From: Beroe forskalii
Lineage: Eukaryota > Ctenophora > Nuda > Beroida > Beroidae
DNA length: 64,000 nucleotides
Direction: 5' to 3'
NCBI GenBank assembly: GCA_011033025.1
Contig: WFMF01000464.1
Span: 62,001 to 126,000, forward strand
How positions within the stretch are numbered: the first letter of the stretch is position 1; every line of letters begins with the position of its first letter. Below the pieces are notes generated by a model. The model had not been told where the DNA came from. It saw only the letters and a program-made list of their open reading frames with translations, and ran no database searches. Below are positions 40,441 through 52,513 of the stretch, piece by piece. Position numbers and translations under genes: made by a program.

Positions 40441-40946
40441 ATTCTGTACTGGATAGTTGTGCAGCTTGTTGCTGACCTTGAGCAACTTGCTGTATGATTA
40501 GCCTGGGACTGAATGTGGGGCTGGACAGGCAGATGCCTGTAACCTCCCATTCATTTTAACTTCCACTTTCAGGCGTAACATTAAGATGTTTCACCCGAAT
40601 TTAATAACACTCATTGATCTTTTACCTCTACTGAACTCTTTCCTTTTCCTCCCCCTTCCCTCTAAACTGTGTTGCTCAGGAATCCGGAGTCCTGGGTGGC
40701 CCAGCCCTGCAGTTGTAAGCTGTGAGGGGTACGTGGGCCGAAACCCCTCCGTTTCCCTTTGTCACCTGCTGATGGGACACCTACATCGCAGATGGCAGGG
40801 AGACCTTACAACTGTAGGGTAACCGCTGATGATTCACAGTTTAGTCTCTTCCGCCTCTTATGTCAATCCTTGAATTAGAAAATCGATGTACAGTATTTTG
40901 TTATGTTTGTAGTATACCCATACACCTTTATAGATAAGACATTGGA

Positions 40947-42849
40947 ATAGATGTCATTGTCAATCATTTTATATACCTGCAATAATTTCTATGGATTTGA
41001 TTGTGAGATGGATGGAGATACTACGGAAAAAAAACTTCTGAAAACTACAGTATAATGTAGCGCTTCCTTTATCTAAGTTCTGCCGTTATTCATTCGGGGT
41101 CAATGGTCATCGAGCCAGATTTTATTGTGTAATTGCTGCTTAAGGATGAGCAAGAATTCCACTCGGGCGAATCATAGAGCATTGAAAAATGCGGGTCAAA
41201 AAGACCGGAGATAATACGCTTAAATTGGTGAATGGTGATGAGGGTCAGACCAAATTCCCAATTTCCAGTGGCGATTGCCAGTCTGTTCGTGAGTTGGCAA
41301 GCAGCCTGGAACGAACCAGAGCTTCAATAAATTCGCCCTCACCGGATCAACTCTTTTGCATTGTTAGCTAAAAATCAGAGCAAAGCCTCCCCAATCCTCC
41401 AGTAGGATGATTTACAATAGATAGTCTATGTGGTCCAGGTTAATTACTTCTATTTGGGTTCCAACGAATCCACTATTCAACCCTACGATTATATGGAGAT
41501 AATTTAGCTGTGCTAAACCGCTGATATAACCGGTCATTAGGCAAATCGAGTTCATTAGCAAATTATTAGTTAACTTGGTGTCTCGGAAGATCTCAATGCA
41601 AGGTTATTCAGAACGATTTATCAAAACAGCATTAAACAGCAATGAACGCGCACGCAGTTAATCTTCACGTGCAATTTCCCCCATCGCGCGCACGTTGTCA
41701 TGGGGCATGACGTACAAAAAACATGCAGGAAATGTGAAATATCTTACAGGCCTGCAAAATTCTGAATTGCAGTGAAAATAAAACGTAGAAACCGCAATTT
41801 TAGGCTAGTCAGATAGCCTAAAAACATGAGATTAAGAAGTGCGCCTTCATAAAATCAACCACAGGTAGCTGAAATTTTTTTCACTCACATTGAGTCGGAA
41901 ACTGTCCATAGTTGTTGTGTATGAAAGAAAAAGCCTCTATCTTGACCAGAATAGAAATTATGGTGGGGGGTCGGCGATTTATGATCCACCCTGTACACAG
42001 TTCAAGCTCCGCGCTGCTATCGGCTACGCTGCACCTCGTTCGCGAATTTCAAACTCCTCAATTCATATTATAGTTGAATACCTTTTACCGCATCAAAAAC
42101 TTTCAATCAGATCAAAAGTTATGGAGCAACGCATTCAAAACAGCATTGAACAGAAATGAGCGCGCGCAAAATATGCAACCATAGCAACGCGCACACCTAT
42201 ATCCATATTGCACGTGGCTGCCCGAAAATGTTTCAAATTGATTGAATATTTTTTTACCGCATCAAAAAGTCCAATCACTATCAGATCGAAAGTTGCCTTC
42301 CATTGGTGATTGCCACTTGCCAGTCTGTTCGTGAGTTGGCAAGCAGCCTGGAACGAACCAGATCTTCAATAAATTCGCCCTCGCCGGATCAACTCTTTTG
42401 CATTGTTAGCTAAAAATCAGAGCAAAGCCTCCCCAATCCTCCAGTAGGATGATTTACAATAGATAGTCTATGTGGTCCAGGTTAATTACTTCTATTTGGG
42501 TTCCAATGAATCAACTATTCAACCCTACGATTATATATGGAGATAATTTAGCTGTGCTAAACTGCTGATATCAACGGTCATTAGGTAAATCATGTTCATT
42601 AGCAAATTATTAGTTAACTTGGTGTCTCGGAAGATCTCAATTCAAGGTTATTCAGAACATTTATTCTAACACCCATTATCCGAAGTCCTTACGATTCCAA
42701 TCGCTGGTACTTAATAAGAAAACCCCACTCGCAAATCTCACTGTTGCAAGCTGTTCTAAGAACGGTTGTTTCTCTTTCCTGTTTAAGTTGATACTTTCTT
42801 TCAAGCGAGTCGGAGTTATTGTATGAACTACTTCAGTGATTGATAAGAG
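40947..42849. other. Duplicated non-coding block upstream of the secreted Cys-rich gene
   Basis: No coding frame. Positions ~41262-41650 and ~42293-42660 are two copies of one ~370-bp segment (GCGATTGCCAGTCTGTTCGT...TCGGAAGATCTCAA). Between them, 41990-42290 resembles the Helitron-like family (TTTTACCGCATCAAAAA, GAAATGAGCGCGCGC). The whole block recurs at 53300-55200 with small differences. Confidence 0.75.
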
Positions 42850-42922
42850 ATGGATCTGACGCGGACTCTTCTGAGTTTGTCTGCGCTTATATCGCTACTG
42901 GTTGCTCGTCCTGTCGACAGTG
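42850..42922 (+). CDS. Secreted Cys-rich protein, exon 1 (signal peptide)
   Basis: ATG at 42850; donor GACAGTG|GTGAGA after 42922, phase 1. Hydrophobic core LLSLSALISLLV. Confidence 0.7.
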
Positions 42923-45900
42923 GTGAGAGAACGGCATTATTTCAAACTACATTCCCTCACTAATCAATAATCAGTTTCCCTCACTTTCAGCTGATCAAAC
43001 TCACTATTTCTCTCTTTTGTAGGACACCTCAACCAGTAAAGCAATAAAACAACGGAATACTGCGCTTTTCACTAAAGTCTTCAGACTTTAAAGGGATGGT
43101 GTAGTTTTGGGCTCAAAAATAGATTTTGTTTATTTTAGCCTGAATGTTACCGGAATATCATATCGACAAGTATGTGATGTGTTTCATTCCACAATATGCG
43201 CCCTGTGACCACTAATTAATAGATTTGTAACGGGAAATTTATCATACAATATACATAACCGCAAGCCGAGAAGGCATGGGGTCCACCTTTCAATATGATC
43301 TAATGTGATATCACGCTCATGAATTGCATCATTATGGCGGAACCACATATGTGTATGCAACAAAATAATATTTGGCATGTCCAAAATTGATTGGGGAACC
43401 ATAATCCATATCTAATTAATGTTAAAAACCAATGAGTTTCACATGATAACCTCATAACATCCATGTGCCTTTTCAGAGCACAAATGGCAGCCTTAATTGA
43501 CTTATTCCAGGGCGTGTTTGTACAAACAAACGTGTAGAACCTTATTAGAGGTCATGAAGTTGCTATTTTTACCGGAATAAGATAAAATTAGAAATTTGCA
43601 TCTGAAAACTTTACCATCCCTTTAAATACCCTTCCCCTAGTTTGATCAGCTACTCGTAGTTTACTATAACTATATAAGTTAAAACACCATAACACCCCCT
43701 GTCCCTGCAGGCCCCACTCCCTGTGGTGAACTGTGGCTGGGTGGATGCCCCGAGTTCGCCCAATACATGATAACTGTCGCAATGTATTGGGACGCAACCG
43801 TGTACACCGTTGACGGCTGTAGACGGTATTGCGGTGCTACTGACACGTGCAGAATGATTGTATGGGATAATAGTTATAGTAAGGGAATTATATTGTTACT
43901 AGCAGGCCCGTTGGACCTGCTAACACACAGCTAACTCGGCGCTACTATGCAGCACCTCTTTCGCAAATTTTAAACACTACCATTCAAATTGATTGGATAG
44001 TTTTTAATTCTATGGCATCAAAATATTCTTATCAGATCAAAAAAATCAAATATTATTTTTTATGAAGGAGCAGGTTGGAAAATAGAACTTAGTCGTGCTA
44101 AACCATGTGAATTTTGTTCCGTTTTGATTGCAAGATGATATTAACTGATTATCATACTGACAACTGATTATCATACTGACATTGGACAATTTTGTTTCGT
44201 TCACATTGTTCCAGCCCAGGATGAATTCTTTGTTATCTGCTTCAGTAACATTCGACTCGATTAGATTGAACACTTTCGTAAACTTTGAATTGCTCTTAAC
44301 GGTAAATTTTTAAACTACAATTACTACTGTTATCATTATTGATCATCGAGAAACATCTGCCACAATTTTATGAAAACAATCCATCTGAAATATCCTCCGT
44401 TATTCAAGCTATGTCCATTCTCCATCTTGAGATCTCGACTTCGAAGTACAAAGAAAACGTCAAATTTTCAAAAACTATGTCAGCACAGCATTTAACAGTA
44501 GTAGCGTAATAGAAAGCTCTCGCTAAGCACTGATTATAATCTGCACGTGCGCAAAAATTGGTTTCCATAGCAACGGCACCTCTTTTCTCGCTTTTGCCTT
44601 CGTTTCTCTTGATATCTTCTTGGCAAGCTCAAATTTAATTGTATACGGAATTACAGACAAACATTATTCACGTGTGACTTTACTTTATAAATAAGACTAG
44701 CAGGCCCGTTGGGCCTGCTAATACACAGCTCAATCGGCGCTGCTACGCAGTACCTCGTTCGCAAATTTCAGATCAGCTGAATGCTTTTTACCGCATCAAA
44801 AAACTCCGATCCGTTCAAAAGTTACGAACAACGTAATCAAACCACCATTAACGAAATGAGCGCGCGCAATTCTCCGTGCGTGTCACCATGGTTGCCCGCA
44901 CAAATCGTAATGCGCGCGTTCCGAAGATGTTTCCGCCGTTACGCACAAACAACAGAGAATGCGAAATTATATTAAGAGACTAGCAGGCCCGTTGGGCCTG
45001 CAAATACAACTCCTCGCGCTGCTACGCAGCACCTCGTTCACCAAAATCAACTAAAAAATTTTTACCGCATCAAAAAACTCCGATCCGTTCAAAAGTTACG
45101 CGAAGCAACGTAATCAAAACACCATTAATAGAAATGAGCGCGCGCGCAATTCTCCGTGCACGTGTCACCATGGTAACCCGCACAAATCGTAATGCGCGCG
45201 CGTTCCGAACATGTTTCCGCCGTTACGACAAACAAAAAAACAGAGAATGCGAAATTATATTAGAGACTAGCAGGCCCGATGGGCCTGTAATTACATTGCT
45301 CACTCGGCTCAGACTAAGCGCAAAATCAAATTCATAATTTCACGCCGCGCATTTTGTCTTGTAAGTTCGTAACTATATCTGAAATAACTTTGCGACGCGC
45401 GCAGAGTTTCTGCGTTGCGCGCAAGATTAAAATGCGCGCGCATGTCGCGTTTTGTTAGTTCAACAATTCTATTTTCCCTTACGTTTACTTGCCAGACGTT
45501 GCCTGCGAGTCGGGGCGCGCGCGCTTCGCGCGCGCGAGGGGGCCAGGCAACGCCTGGCAAACGTTTACGTAAAGTGTTCTGAATCGAAATTCGTGAACTT
45601 CTCATTAATTTTGAAACACGCCGAGACGTAGGATCGAACATCGTTCGATGAATTTATTTCATCCGGTTGAACTTTTGCTTAGATAGTTTTTGTAATAACT
45701 TCCTACTTTCCAAAACTTCCGATAACTGTCGTCCAAAATATTCCTACATGCCTCATGAACTAAAAATTTAAATACATCAACATTTAAAAGCAACATCTCG
45801 ACAGCTTAAATCACTAACGTAATTGTAGCACTACTTCTGAACTACTTTATGTTGCACGTGCGCAAATATCAACTCCATAACAACGGCACCTCATTTCTTC

Positions 45901-47758
45901 CGTTTGCATTCGTTTTCCTTGATATTTTCTTGGCAAGCTCAAATTTAAACTGTGCGCCCGCACAGACATAATTCACGTGCCATCTCCAAATTATATATAA
46001 GACTAGAAGGCCCGTTGGGCCTTCTAGGTCACAGGAAAAGGCATAGCATAAGCATTAAGCAATGCAGCAAAGTGTAATGATTTGTGGTCATGGCACTGAC
46101 TCACAGAACATGAATCAAATCATCAATATCCAATGGCTAATTGAATGAGCTGAGTATAAAGTAATTCAGTGATAAACAATCAATACAACTTCACAATGTG
46201 ATTCCATGACCAAAAGTTGAATCCAATGCTCTACGTGCAAAATCTTCCATTCGACTAAAGTGCGCGTCATTAGGTATTGCTAATTCTTTGGAGTACATCG
46301 CCGCGATGGCCGAGTGGTCTAAGGTATCTAATTCAAGCGCGGTTATTGTGGGTTCGAATCAATGCCGGGAAGACTTTTTTACTTAGTGAAAAATTTTACA
46401 ATTTTGCCTCTGCTTCATGAAAAAAGTCATTCTGACTTTAAATTACATCATAAAAGTCCGTCTGATGCTGCTTAAAGCCTTTTACAAATACATCAGTAGA
46501 AATTCTAATCTGGTTACCAAAAACTAAGACAAATACGACGCAAATAACGGACATCTTAACATTAGACTTAAACCAGCCACTTTTGCAATAAAATTCAGTC
46601 GGCTAACCACTAAAAATTAAAATGCCACTGGGTGAGCAAGCCTCTGAAAACACAATTTGTGAAAAATCACAGAATGTCTACTTCAAAGCTCACTCGGCGC
46701 TGCTACGCAGCACCTCGTTTGCAAATTTCAAAAACCACAATTCAAATCGACCAAGTACATGAAAAAATTTTACCGCATCAAAAAACTCTGATCCGTTCAA
46801 AAGTTATTAGAGATCGCAACGTAATCAAAACACCATTAATAGAAATGAGCGCGCGCGCAATTCTCCGTGCACGTGTCACCATGGTAACCCGCACAAATCG
46901 TAATGCGCGCGCGTTCCGAACATGTTTCCGCCGTTACGACAAACAAAAAACAGAGGTTGCGAAATTATATTAGAGATGTGTAGGGTATCTGCAAAAAAAA
47001 ATCCTTACTAAGGTTTTAGTGGCTCAATCGACTCTAATAGGTGTCTAGAGCCACCAAAAAAATTGATTCAAATTTTTGACTTTCGGAAACCTCAGGGTGG
47101 CCACGCCTTTTTGACCACCGTGGGAATTCTAAAGAAAAATTACTAAAAATTTATATAAAAGCAAATAGGGGCATGATTATACTCTAAACCAAAGTTTTTG
47201 GCACGAGGAATCGTTTAAAAGCAATATCTAGGTCCTAGAACCAATATTTTGGGTCATTATGGGCCGCGCCCACATTTTGTCATCAAAATTATGGCCAAAA
47301 ATCATAAGTTTTCATATGGTCTCAACTAGGGCATGATTATACTCGAATCTTAGGTATTTTGAGACCATATGAAAACTTATGATTACAACCATAATTTTGA
47401 TTTCTTCAGGCGTGGCCCAAATGACCAAAATTGTGGCTTTAAGACAGGCTATTGCTTTTAATATTATTCCTCATAATGACAAGTTGAAACCATTTTAATG
47501 CCCTATTTGTCGAAAGTCGAAAATTTGAATCAATTTTTTTGGTGGCTTTAGACACCTATTAGAGTCGATTGAGCCACTAAAACCTTAGTAAGGAAATTTT
47601 TTGCAGGCAATCCAGATGATTCCCTTACTACTTATGGTTACTGCTATCGCTACACCGAGGGTGCTATTAGTGGGTGTACCAGAGGAAGCGAACCTGAAAC
47701 TTACACTGCGTATTCGCTCTACGAATGCTACGCCACTCCTGAAGGTTCAGTGATTTAA
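42850..47758 (+). CDS. Small secreted Cys-rich protein, three exons
   Basis: Exon 1 (42850-42922) codes a signal peptide (MDLTRTLLSLSALISLLVAR). Exon 2 (43711-43878) reads GPTPCGELWLGGCPEFAQ, then AMYWDATVYTVDGCRRYC, then GATDTCRMIVWDNSY. Exon 3 (47607-47758) reads NPDDSLTTYGYCYRYTEG, then AISGCTRGSEPETYTAY, then SLYECYATPEGSVI and stop. Junction phases are 1 and 1, so all three join in frame for 130 residues with eight cysteines in the mature part. The VDGCRRYC...TDTCR...W...CY spacing is loosely like PAN/apple modules, but I would not assign it. Expected to be extracellular. Intron 2 holds a Helitron and an inverted-repeat element that supplies the 3' splice site. Confidence 0.7.
43711..43878 (+). 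CDS. Secreted Cys-rich protein, exon 2
   Basis: Acceptor CCCTGTCCCTGCAG ends at 43710; donor TATA|GTAAGG after 43878, phase 1. Five cysteines. Read past the donor it would end in the inserted Helitron after LLLAGPLDLLTHS; I prefer the spliced form because exon 3 joins in phase. Confidence 0.7.
43899..46976 (-). mobile_element. Tandem Helitron-like insertion (five units)
   Basis: Read on the minus strand, the units start TCTCTAATATAATTTCGC or TCTTAT..., and end in a hairpin (GCAGGCCCAACGGGCCTGC) followed by CTAG, the Helitron 5'-TC / hairpin / CTRR-3' plan. Unit borders: 43899-44696, 44697-44979, 44980-45266, 45267-46002, 46003-46976, joined head to tail with CTAG touching the next TC. The empty site in the second copy (55704-55730) reads ATTGTTA|TGTGTAGG, so insertion was between A and T with no duplication, as Helitrons do. 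There is no Rep/helicase, so it is non-autonomous. Confidence 0.85.
46300..46370 (+). ncRNA. tRNA-Leu/Ser-like sequence (pseudogene or SINE head)
   Basis: TGGCCGAGTGGTCTAAGG is a perfect class II A box and GGGTTCGAATC a perfect B box, followed by a T-run. The T stem and acceptor stem do not pair well, so it is probably a decayed tRNA or a tRNA-derived SINE start. It lies inside Helitron unit 5. Confidence 0.5.
46989..47606. mobile_element. Inverted-repeat element forming the end of intron 2
   Basis: About 618 bp with ~100-bp terminal inverted repeats: CTGCAAAAAA...TCCTTACTAAGGTTTTAG on the left and CTAAAACCTTAGTAAGGA...TTTTTTGCAG on the right; the interior is also largely palindromic around 47310-47370. 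The right end TTTTTTGCAG is directly followed by exon 3, so the element supplies the acceptor. Without the Helitron the intron would be this element plus 32 bases. No clear target duplication and no transposase. Confidence 0.75.
47607..47758 (+). CDS. Secreted Cys-rich protein, exon 3
   Basis: Starts right after the element end TTTTTTGCAG; 50 codons with three cysteines and a TAA stop at 47756-47758. The split codon A+GC gives Ser, in frame with exon 2. Confidence 0.65.
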
Positions 47759-48576
47759 GTAATAGCTTTGAACGTGTACCACACGTGACTTTCTAGTTTA
47801 TAAGCGGTCGAAGGTTATTTTGGGAGGATAAATAATCATTATTTATTTGATCAAACGATAGTGCCATTGGCAAATGGCAACCTGCCAGCCGGTGAAAAAC
47901 TAGAGATTACTGGAATCCTGCAATAGAGATACAGACAACGTTCAAAAAGAAAAGTGATTTTGCGAATTTCAGCTGAAACTACTGTAAAATTAAAATCGTT
48001 TAAATGCTCATAACTTTTGATAAGATTGGCCGATTCCAAAAACTCAAAAAGCATTAGAACCGAGAAAGTCTGAATTTTCATGTGATATGGATTATTTTAC
48101 ACCGGTCAAAAAACATAAATTAAGTATTCAAGCGTCAAAGTTGAGTAAGTGTTTTTGAAATGCAAGATTTATGAAGGAGTAAGGCATTTTACAGGTAATC
48201 CCATTTTTCTCAAAATTTTCTGAAAAATTTCTGAAGTTGCAGGGCTGCACCTTTTTCATTTGTCAAGCAATTCCCATGAGATTGTGGCAGTATCAAGCCA
48301 CATCTATCAGCTTCCAAATGCAATTTGAATTACCGAAAAATATTTAATATTGTAGAAGATATCGCATCTTTTGCAACTAAACCTGGAAATTTCAAGTACC
48401 CACCTTAAAATGGACCTAACTCGCTTATATCAAGGCAAATTTAAGAAAATTTGTTACTGTTACACAGAGCAATGATCAGCCTAATGATATCAGAAACAAT
48501 GAAGGTGCTGCTATTTTTCAGTTCCACACAGTGATCGCTCAAAGTTGAAATTTACTGCGCTAAAAAGAGCCAAAAA
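47759..48576. other. Non-coding DNA before the assembly gap
   Basis: AT-rich, no coding frame supported, no repeat recognised. Confidence 0.4.
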
Positions 48577-48676
48577 NNNNNNNNNNNNNNNNNNNNNNNN
48601 NNNNNNNNNNNNNNNNNNNNNNNNNNNNNNNNNNNNNNNNNNNNNNNNNNNNNNNNNNNNNNNNNNNNNNNNNNNN
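48577..48676. other. Assembly gap, 100 N
   Basis: Exactly 100 N, the usual placeholder for a scaffold gap of unknown size. It separates the two copies of the duplicated segment. Confidence 0.98.
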
Positions 48677-48959
48677 AGCTTTTTAAGATTCTGAGGGTTT
48701 TTTTTAGAGTCCTACAGCTTTTGAATAAAATGCGCGCGTTTTGTTGCCATGAGTGGATTCTGACGCAGTTCAGAAATTGCTCCTTTATCAAAACTAACAA
48801 GTGGAGACAATGATTAAATATGCGCGTAAAATAGCCAAATTTATTTCCTTATTTTCTGAGTACTTTGAAACGAAATTGGCTTTTTTGCTCCGAATTGGCA
48901 CTACTTTGGCGGCTTGAATGGCTGGGAATGCCACTCCCATATTCCCTCTATTATTCCAC

Positions 48960-51900
48960 TGGGGGTAGGGTGGGAGGTGGCAACTCCCTGGCAATAATAA
49001 TGCTACTAACCTAGAGAAGTAGGTTTTGTTCTGCTGTACGGTAGAGGAGGGGGGTAGGGTGGGAGGTAGCAACTCCCTGGTAATAATAATGCTACTAACC
49101 TAGAGAAGTAGGTTTGTTCTGCTGTACGAGTACTGAGGAAGGAGGTAGGGTGGGAGGTGGCAACTCCTGGCAATAATAATGCTACTAAACTAGAAGTAGG
49201 TTTTGTTCTGCTGTACGGTAGAGGAGGGGGTAGGGTGGAGGTGGCAACTCCTGGCAATTATAATGCTACTAACCTAAGTAGGTTTTGTTCTGCTGTACGG
49301 TAGAGGAGGGAGGTAGGTGGGAGGAGTGGCAACTCCCTGGCAATAATAATGCTACTAACCTAGAAGTAGGTTTTTTGTTCTGCTGTACAGTAGAGGAGGG
49401 GGTAGGGTGGGAGGTGGCAACTCCCTGGCAATAATAATGCTACTAACCTAGAAGTAGGTTTGTTCTGCTGTACGGTAGAGGAGGGAGGTAGGGTGGGAGG
49501 TGGCAACTCCTGGCAATAATAATGCTACTAACCTAGAAGTAGGTTTGTTCTGCTGTACGGTAGAGGAGGGGGTAGGGTGGGAGGTGGCAACTCCTGGCAA
49601 TAATAATGCTACTAACCTAGAAGTAGGTTTTGTTCTGCTGTACGGTAGAGGGAGGGGTAGAGGTGGGAGGTAGCAACTCCCTGGCAATAATAATGCTACT
49701 AACCTAGAGTAGGTTTTGTTCTGCTGTACGGTAGAGGAGGGGGGTAGGGTGGGAGGTGGCAACTCCTGGCAATAATAATGCTACTAACTAACCTGCTGTA
49801 CGGTAGGGAGGTTTTCCTGTTCTAACTGTACAGGTTTTGTTCTGCTGTACGGTGAGGAGGGGTAGGGTGGGAGGTGGCAACTCCTGGCAATAATAATGCT
49901 ACTAACCTAGAAGTAGGTTTTGTTCTGCTGTACGGTAGAGGAGGGGGTAGGGTGGGAGGTGGCAACTCCCTGGTAATAATAATGCTACTAACCTAGAGAA
50001 GTAGGTTTTGTTCTGCTGTACGGTAGAGGAGGGGGTAGGGTGGGAGGTGGCAACTCCTGGCAATAATAATGCTACTAACCTAGAGAAGTAGGTTTTGTTC
50101 TGCTGTACGGTAGAGGAGGGGGGTAGGGTGGGAGGTGGCAACTCCTGGCAATAATAATGCTACTAACCTAGAAGTAGGTTTTGTTCTGCTGTACGGTAGA
50201 GGAGGGGGTAGGGTGGGAGGTGGCAACTCCCTGGCAATAATAATGCTACTAACCTAGAGAAGTAGGTTTGTTCTGCTGTACGGTAGAGGAGGGGGGTGGG
50301 GTGGGAGGTGGCAACTCCTGGCAATAATAATGCTAACCTAGAGAAGTAGGTTTTGTTCTGCTGTACGGTAGAGGAGGGGTGGAGGGTGGGAGGTGGCAAC
50401 TCCCTGGCAATAATAATGCTACTAACCTAGAGAAGTAGGTTTTGTTCTGCTGTACGGTAGAGGAGGGGGTAGGGTGGGAGGTGGCAACTCCCTGGCAATA
50501 ATAATGCTACTAACCTAGAGAAGTAGGTTTTGTTCTGCTGTACGGTAGAGGAGGGGGTAGGGTGGGAGGTGGCAACTCCTGGCAATAATAATGCTACTAA
50601 CCTAGAGAAGTAGGTTTTGTTCTGCTGTACGGTAGAGGAGGGGGTAGGGTGGAGGTGGCAACTCCCTGGCAATAATAATGCTACTAACCTAGAGAAGTAG
50701 GTTTTGTTCTGCTGTACGGTAGAGGAGGGGGTAGGGTGGGAGGTGGCAACTCCCTGGCAATAATAATGCTACTAACCTAGAGAAGTAGGTTTTGTTCTGC
50801 TGTACGGTCGCTACTAACCTAGAGAAGTAGGTTTTGTTCTGCTGTACGGTAGAGGAGGGGGGTAGGGTGGGAGGTGGCAACTCCTGGCAATAATAATGCT
50901 ACTAACCTAGAGAAGTAGGTTTTGTTCTGCTGTACGGTAGAGGAGGGGGGTAGGGTGGGAGGTGGCAACTCCCTGGCAATAATAATGCTACTAACCTAGA
51001 GAAGTAGGTTTTGTTCTGCTGTACGGTAGAGGAGGGGGGTAGGGTGGGAGGTGGCAACTCCCTGGCAATAATAATGCTACTACTAACCTAGAGAAGTAGG
51101 TTTGTTCTGCTGTACGGTAGAGGAGGGGGTAGGGTGGGAGGTGGCAACTCCTGGCAATAATAATGCTACTAACCTAGAGAAGTAGGTTTTGTTCTGCTGT
51201 ACGGTAGAGGAGGGGGGTAGGGTGGGAGGTGGCAACTCCCTGGCAATAATAATGCTACTAACCTAGAGAAGTAGGTTTTGTTCTGCTGTACGGTAGAGGA
51301 GGGGGTAGGGTGGGAGGTGGCAACTCCCTGGCAATAATAATGCTACTAACCTAGAGAGGTAGGTTTTGTTGTGCTGTACGGTAGAGGAGGGGTAGGGTGG
51401 GAGGTGGCAACTCCTGGCAATAATAATGCTACTAACCTAGAGAAGTAGGTTTTGTTCTGCTGTACGGTAGAGGAGGGGGTAGGGTGGGAGGTGGCAACTC
51501 CTGGCAATAATAATGCTACTAACCTGTAGAGAAGTAGGTTTTGTTCTGCTGTACGGTAGAGGAGGGGGGTAGGGTGGGAGGGTGGCAACTCCTGGCAATA
51601 ATAATGCTACTAACCTACTGTACAGAGGAGGGGGTAGGGTGGGAGGCTCCCTGGCAATAATAATGTAGAACCTAGAAAGTAGGTTTGTTCTGCTGTACGG
51701 TAGAGGAGGGGGTAGGGTGGGAGGTGGCAACTCCCTGGCAATAATAATGCTACTAACCTAGAGAAGGTTTTGTTCTGCTGTTTAGAACTGGCAATAACTG
51801 TCACGGGTTTTGGAGGAGGGGGTAGGGTGGGAGGTGGCAACTCCCTGGCAATAATAATGCTACTAACCTAGAGAAGTAGGTTTTGTTCTGCTGTACGGTA

Positions 51901-52465
51901 GAGGAGGGGGTAGGGTGGGAGCTGGTGGCAACTCCTGGCAATAATAATGCTACTAACCTAGAGAAGTAGGTTTTGTTCTGCTGTACGATAGAGGAGGGAG
52001 GTAGGGTGGGAGGTGGCAACTCCCTGGCAATAATAATGCTACTAACCTAGAGAAGTAGGTTTTGTTCTGCTGTACGGTAGAGGAGGGGTGGAGGGTGGGA
52101 GGTGGCAACTCCCTGGCAATAATAATGCTACTAACCTAGAGAAGTAGGTTTTGTTCTGCTGTACGGTAGAGGAGGGAGGTAGGGTGGGAGGTGGCAACTC
52201 CCTGGCAATAATAATGCTACTAACCTAGAGAAGTAGGTTTGTTCTGCTGTACGGTAGAGGAGGGGGTAGGGTGGGAGGTGGCAACTCCCTGGCAATAATA
52301 ATGCTACTAACCTAGAGAAGTAGGTTTTGTTCTGCTGTACGGTAGAGGAGGGGGGTAGGGTGGGAGGTGGCAACTCCCTGGCAATAATAATGCTACTAAC
52401 CTAGAGAAGTAGGTTTTGTTCTGTTGTACGGTAGAGGAGGGGGGACGGGTGGGAGGTGGCAACTC
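48960..52465 (-). repeat. ~88-bp minisatellite, second copy
   Basis: Same unit as at 26815-31075 (minus strand ...LPPPTLPPSSTVQQNKTYFS, CTAG|GTTAGT), about 38-40 units. More units have small deletions (GAAGTAGG for GAGAAGTAGG), and no Naiad tail fragments are seen. Confidence 0.92.
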
Positions 52466-52513
52466 CCCACCAGTAAACAGCAGGATGTGCTTCACAGCCT
52501 GAACTTTCGTGTC
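52401..52513 (-). CDS. Unidentified gene, exon b, second copy
   Basis: Same borders and phase as 30996-31108. Differences in the unique part are silent (GTG/GTT, CAA/CAG, ATT/ATC). Confidence 0.6.

Larger units (their letters stand above)
31900..40946 (+). mobile_element. 9-kb nest of Penelope-like elements (insertion absent from the second copy)
   Basis: Comparison with 53260-53330 gives the empty site: the flanks ...CTTATCATAGTA and ATAGATGTCATTG are joined there by two bases. The insert consists of a 5'-truncated Naiad-like copy (31900-32043 and 35778-36984), a complete PLE-1 inserted in it (32044-35777), and a second, fuller Naiad-like copy (36985-40946) in the same orientation. Both Naiad copies end GATAAGACATTGGA. 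Head-to-tail partial copies are typical of Penelope insertions. Confidence 0.85.
36985..40946 (+). mobile_element. Naiad-like Penelope element, copy b, GIY-YIG before RT
   Basis: In order: GIY-YIG domain at about 37635-37970 (NVIYLITCSSCQKQYVGET, SQPLHKRMNES, then YEHFNLPGHC, LEDYWIDRLGTAYPLGLNDK), a linker (38047-38900), then RT from 38950 (LPRLFWNPKLHKNPYKARFI, AGARSCATKQLNILVN, IYDFTTLYTNLDL, GIPMGGNS). N-terminal placement of GIY-YIG is the mark of the permuted Naiad clade of Penelope-like elements. The copy is broken by stops, frameshifts and a ~240-bp insertion. The tail to 40946 matches copy a. Confidence 0.8.

Noticed and set aside
46989-47606. Assigning the inverted-repeat element to a DNA transposon superfamily
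   Set aside because: No target duplication or transposase visible, so any superfamily name would be a guess.
42850-47758. Naming the secreted Cys-rich protein a PAN/apple, WSC or venom-type peptide
   Set aside because: Cysteine spacing is only loosely similar and no hallmark motif is present.
26815-52465. Array as a CRISPR
   Set aside because: Units are whole tandem repeats without unique spacers, in a eukaryotic genome.
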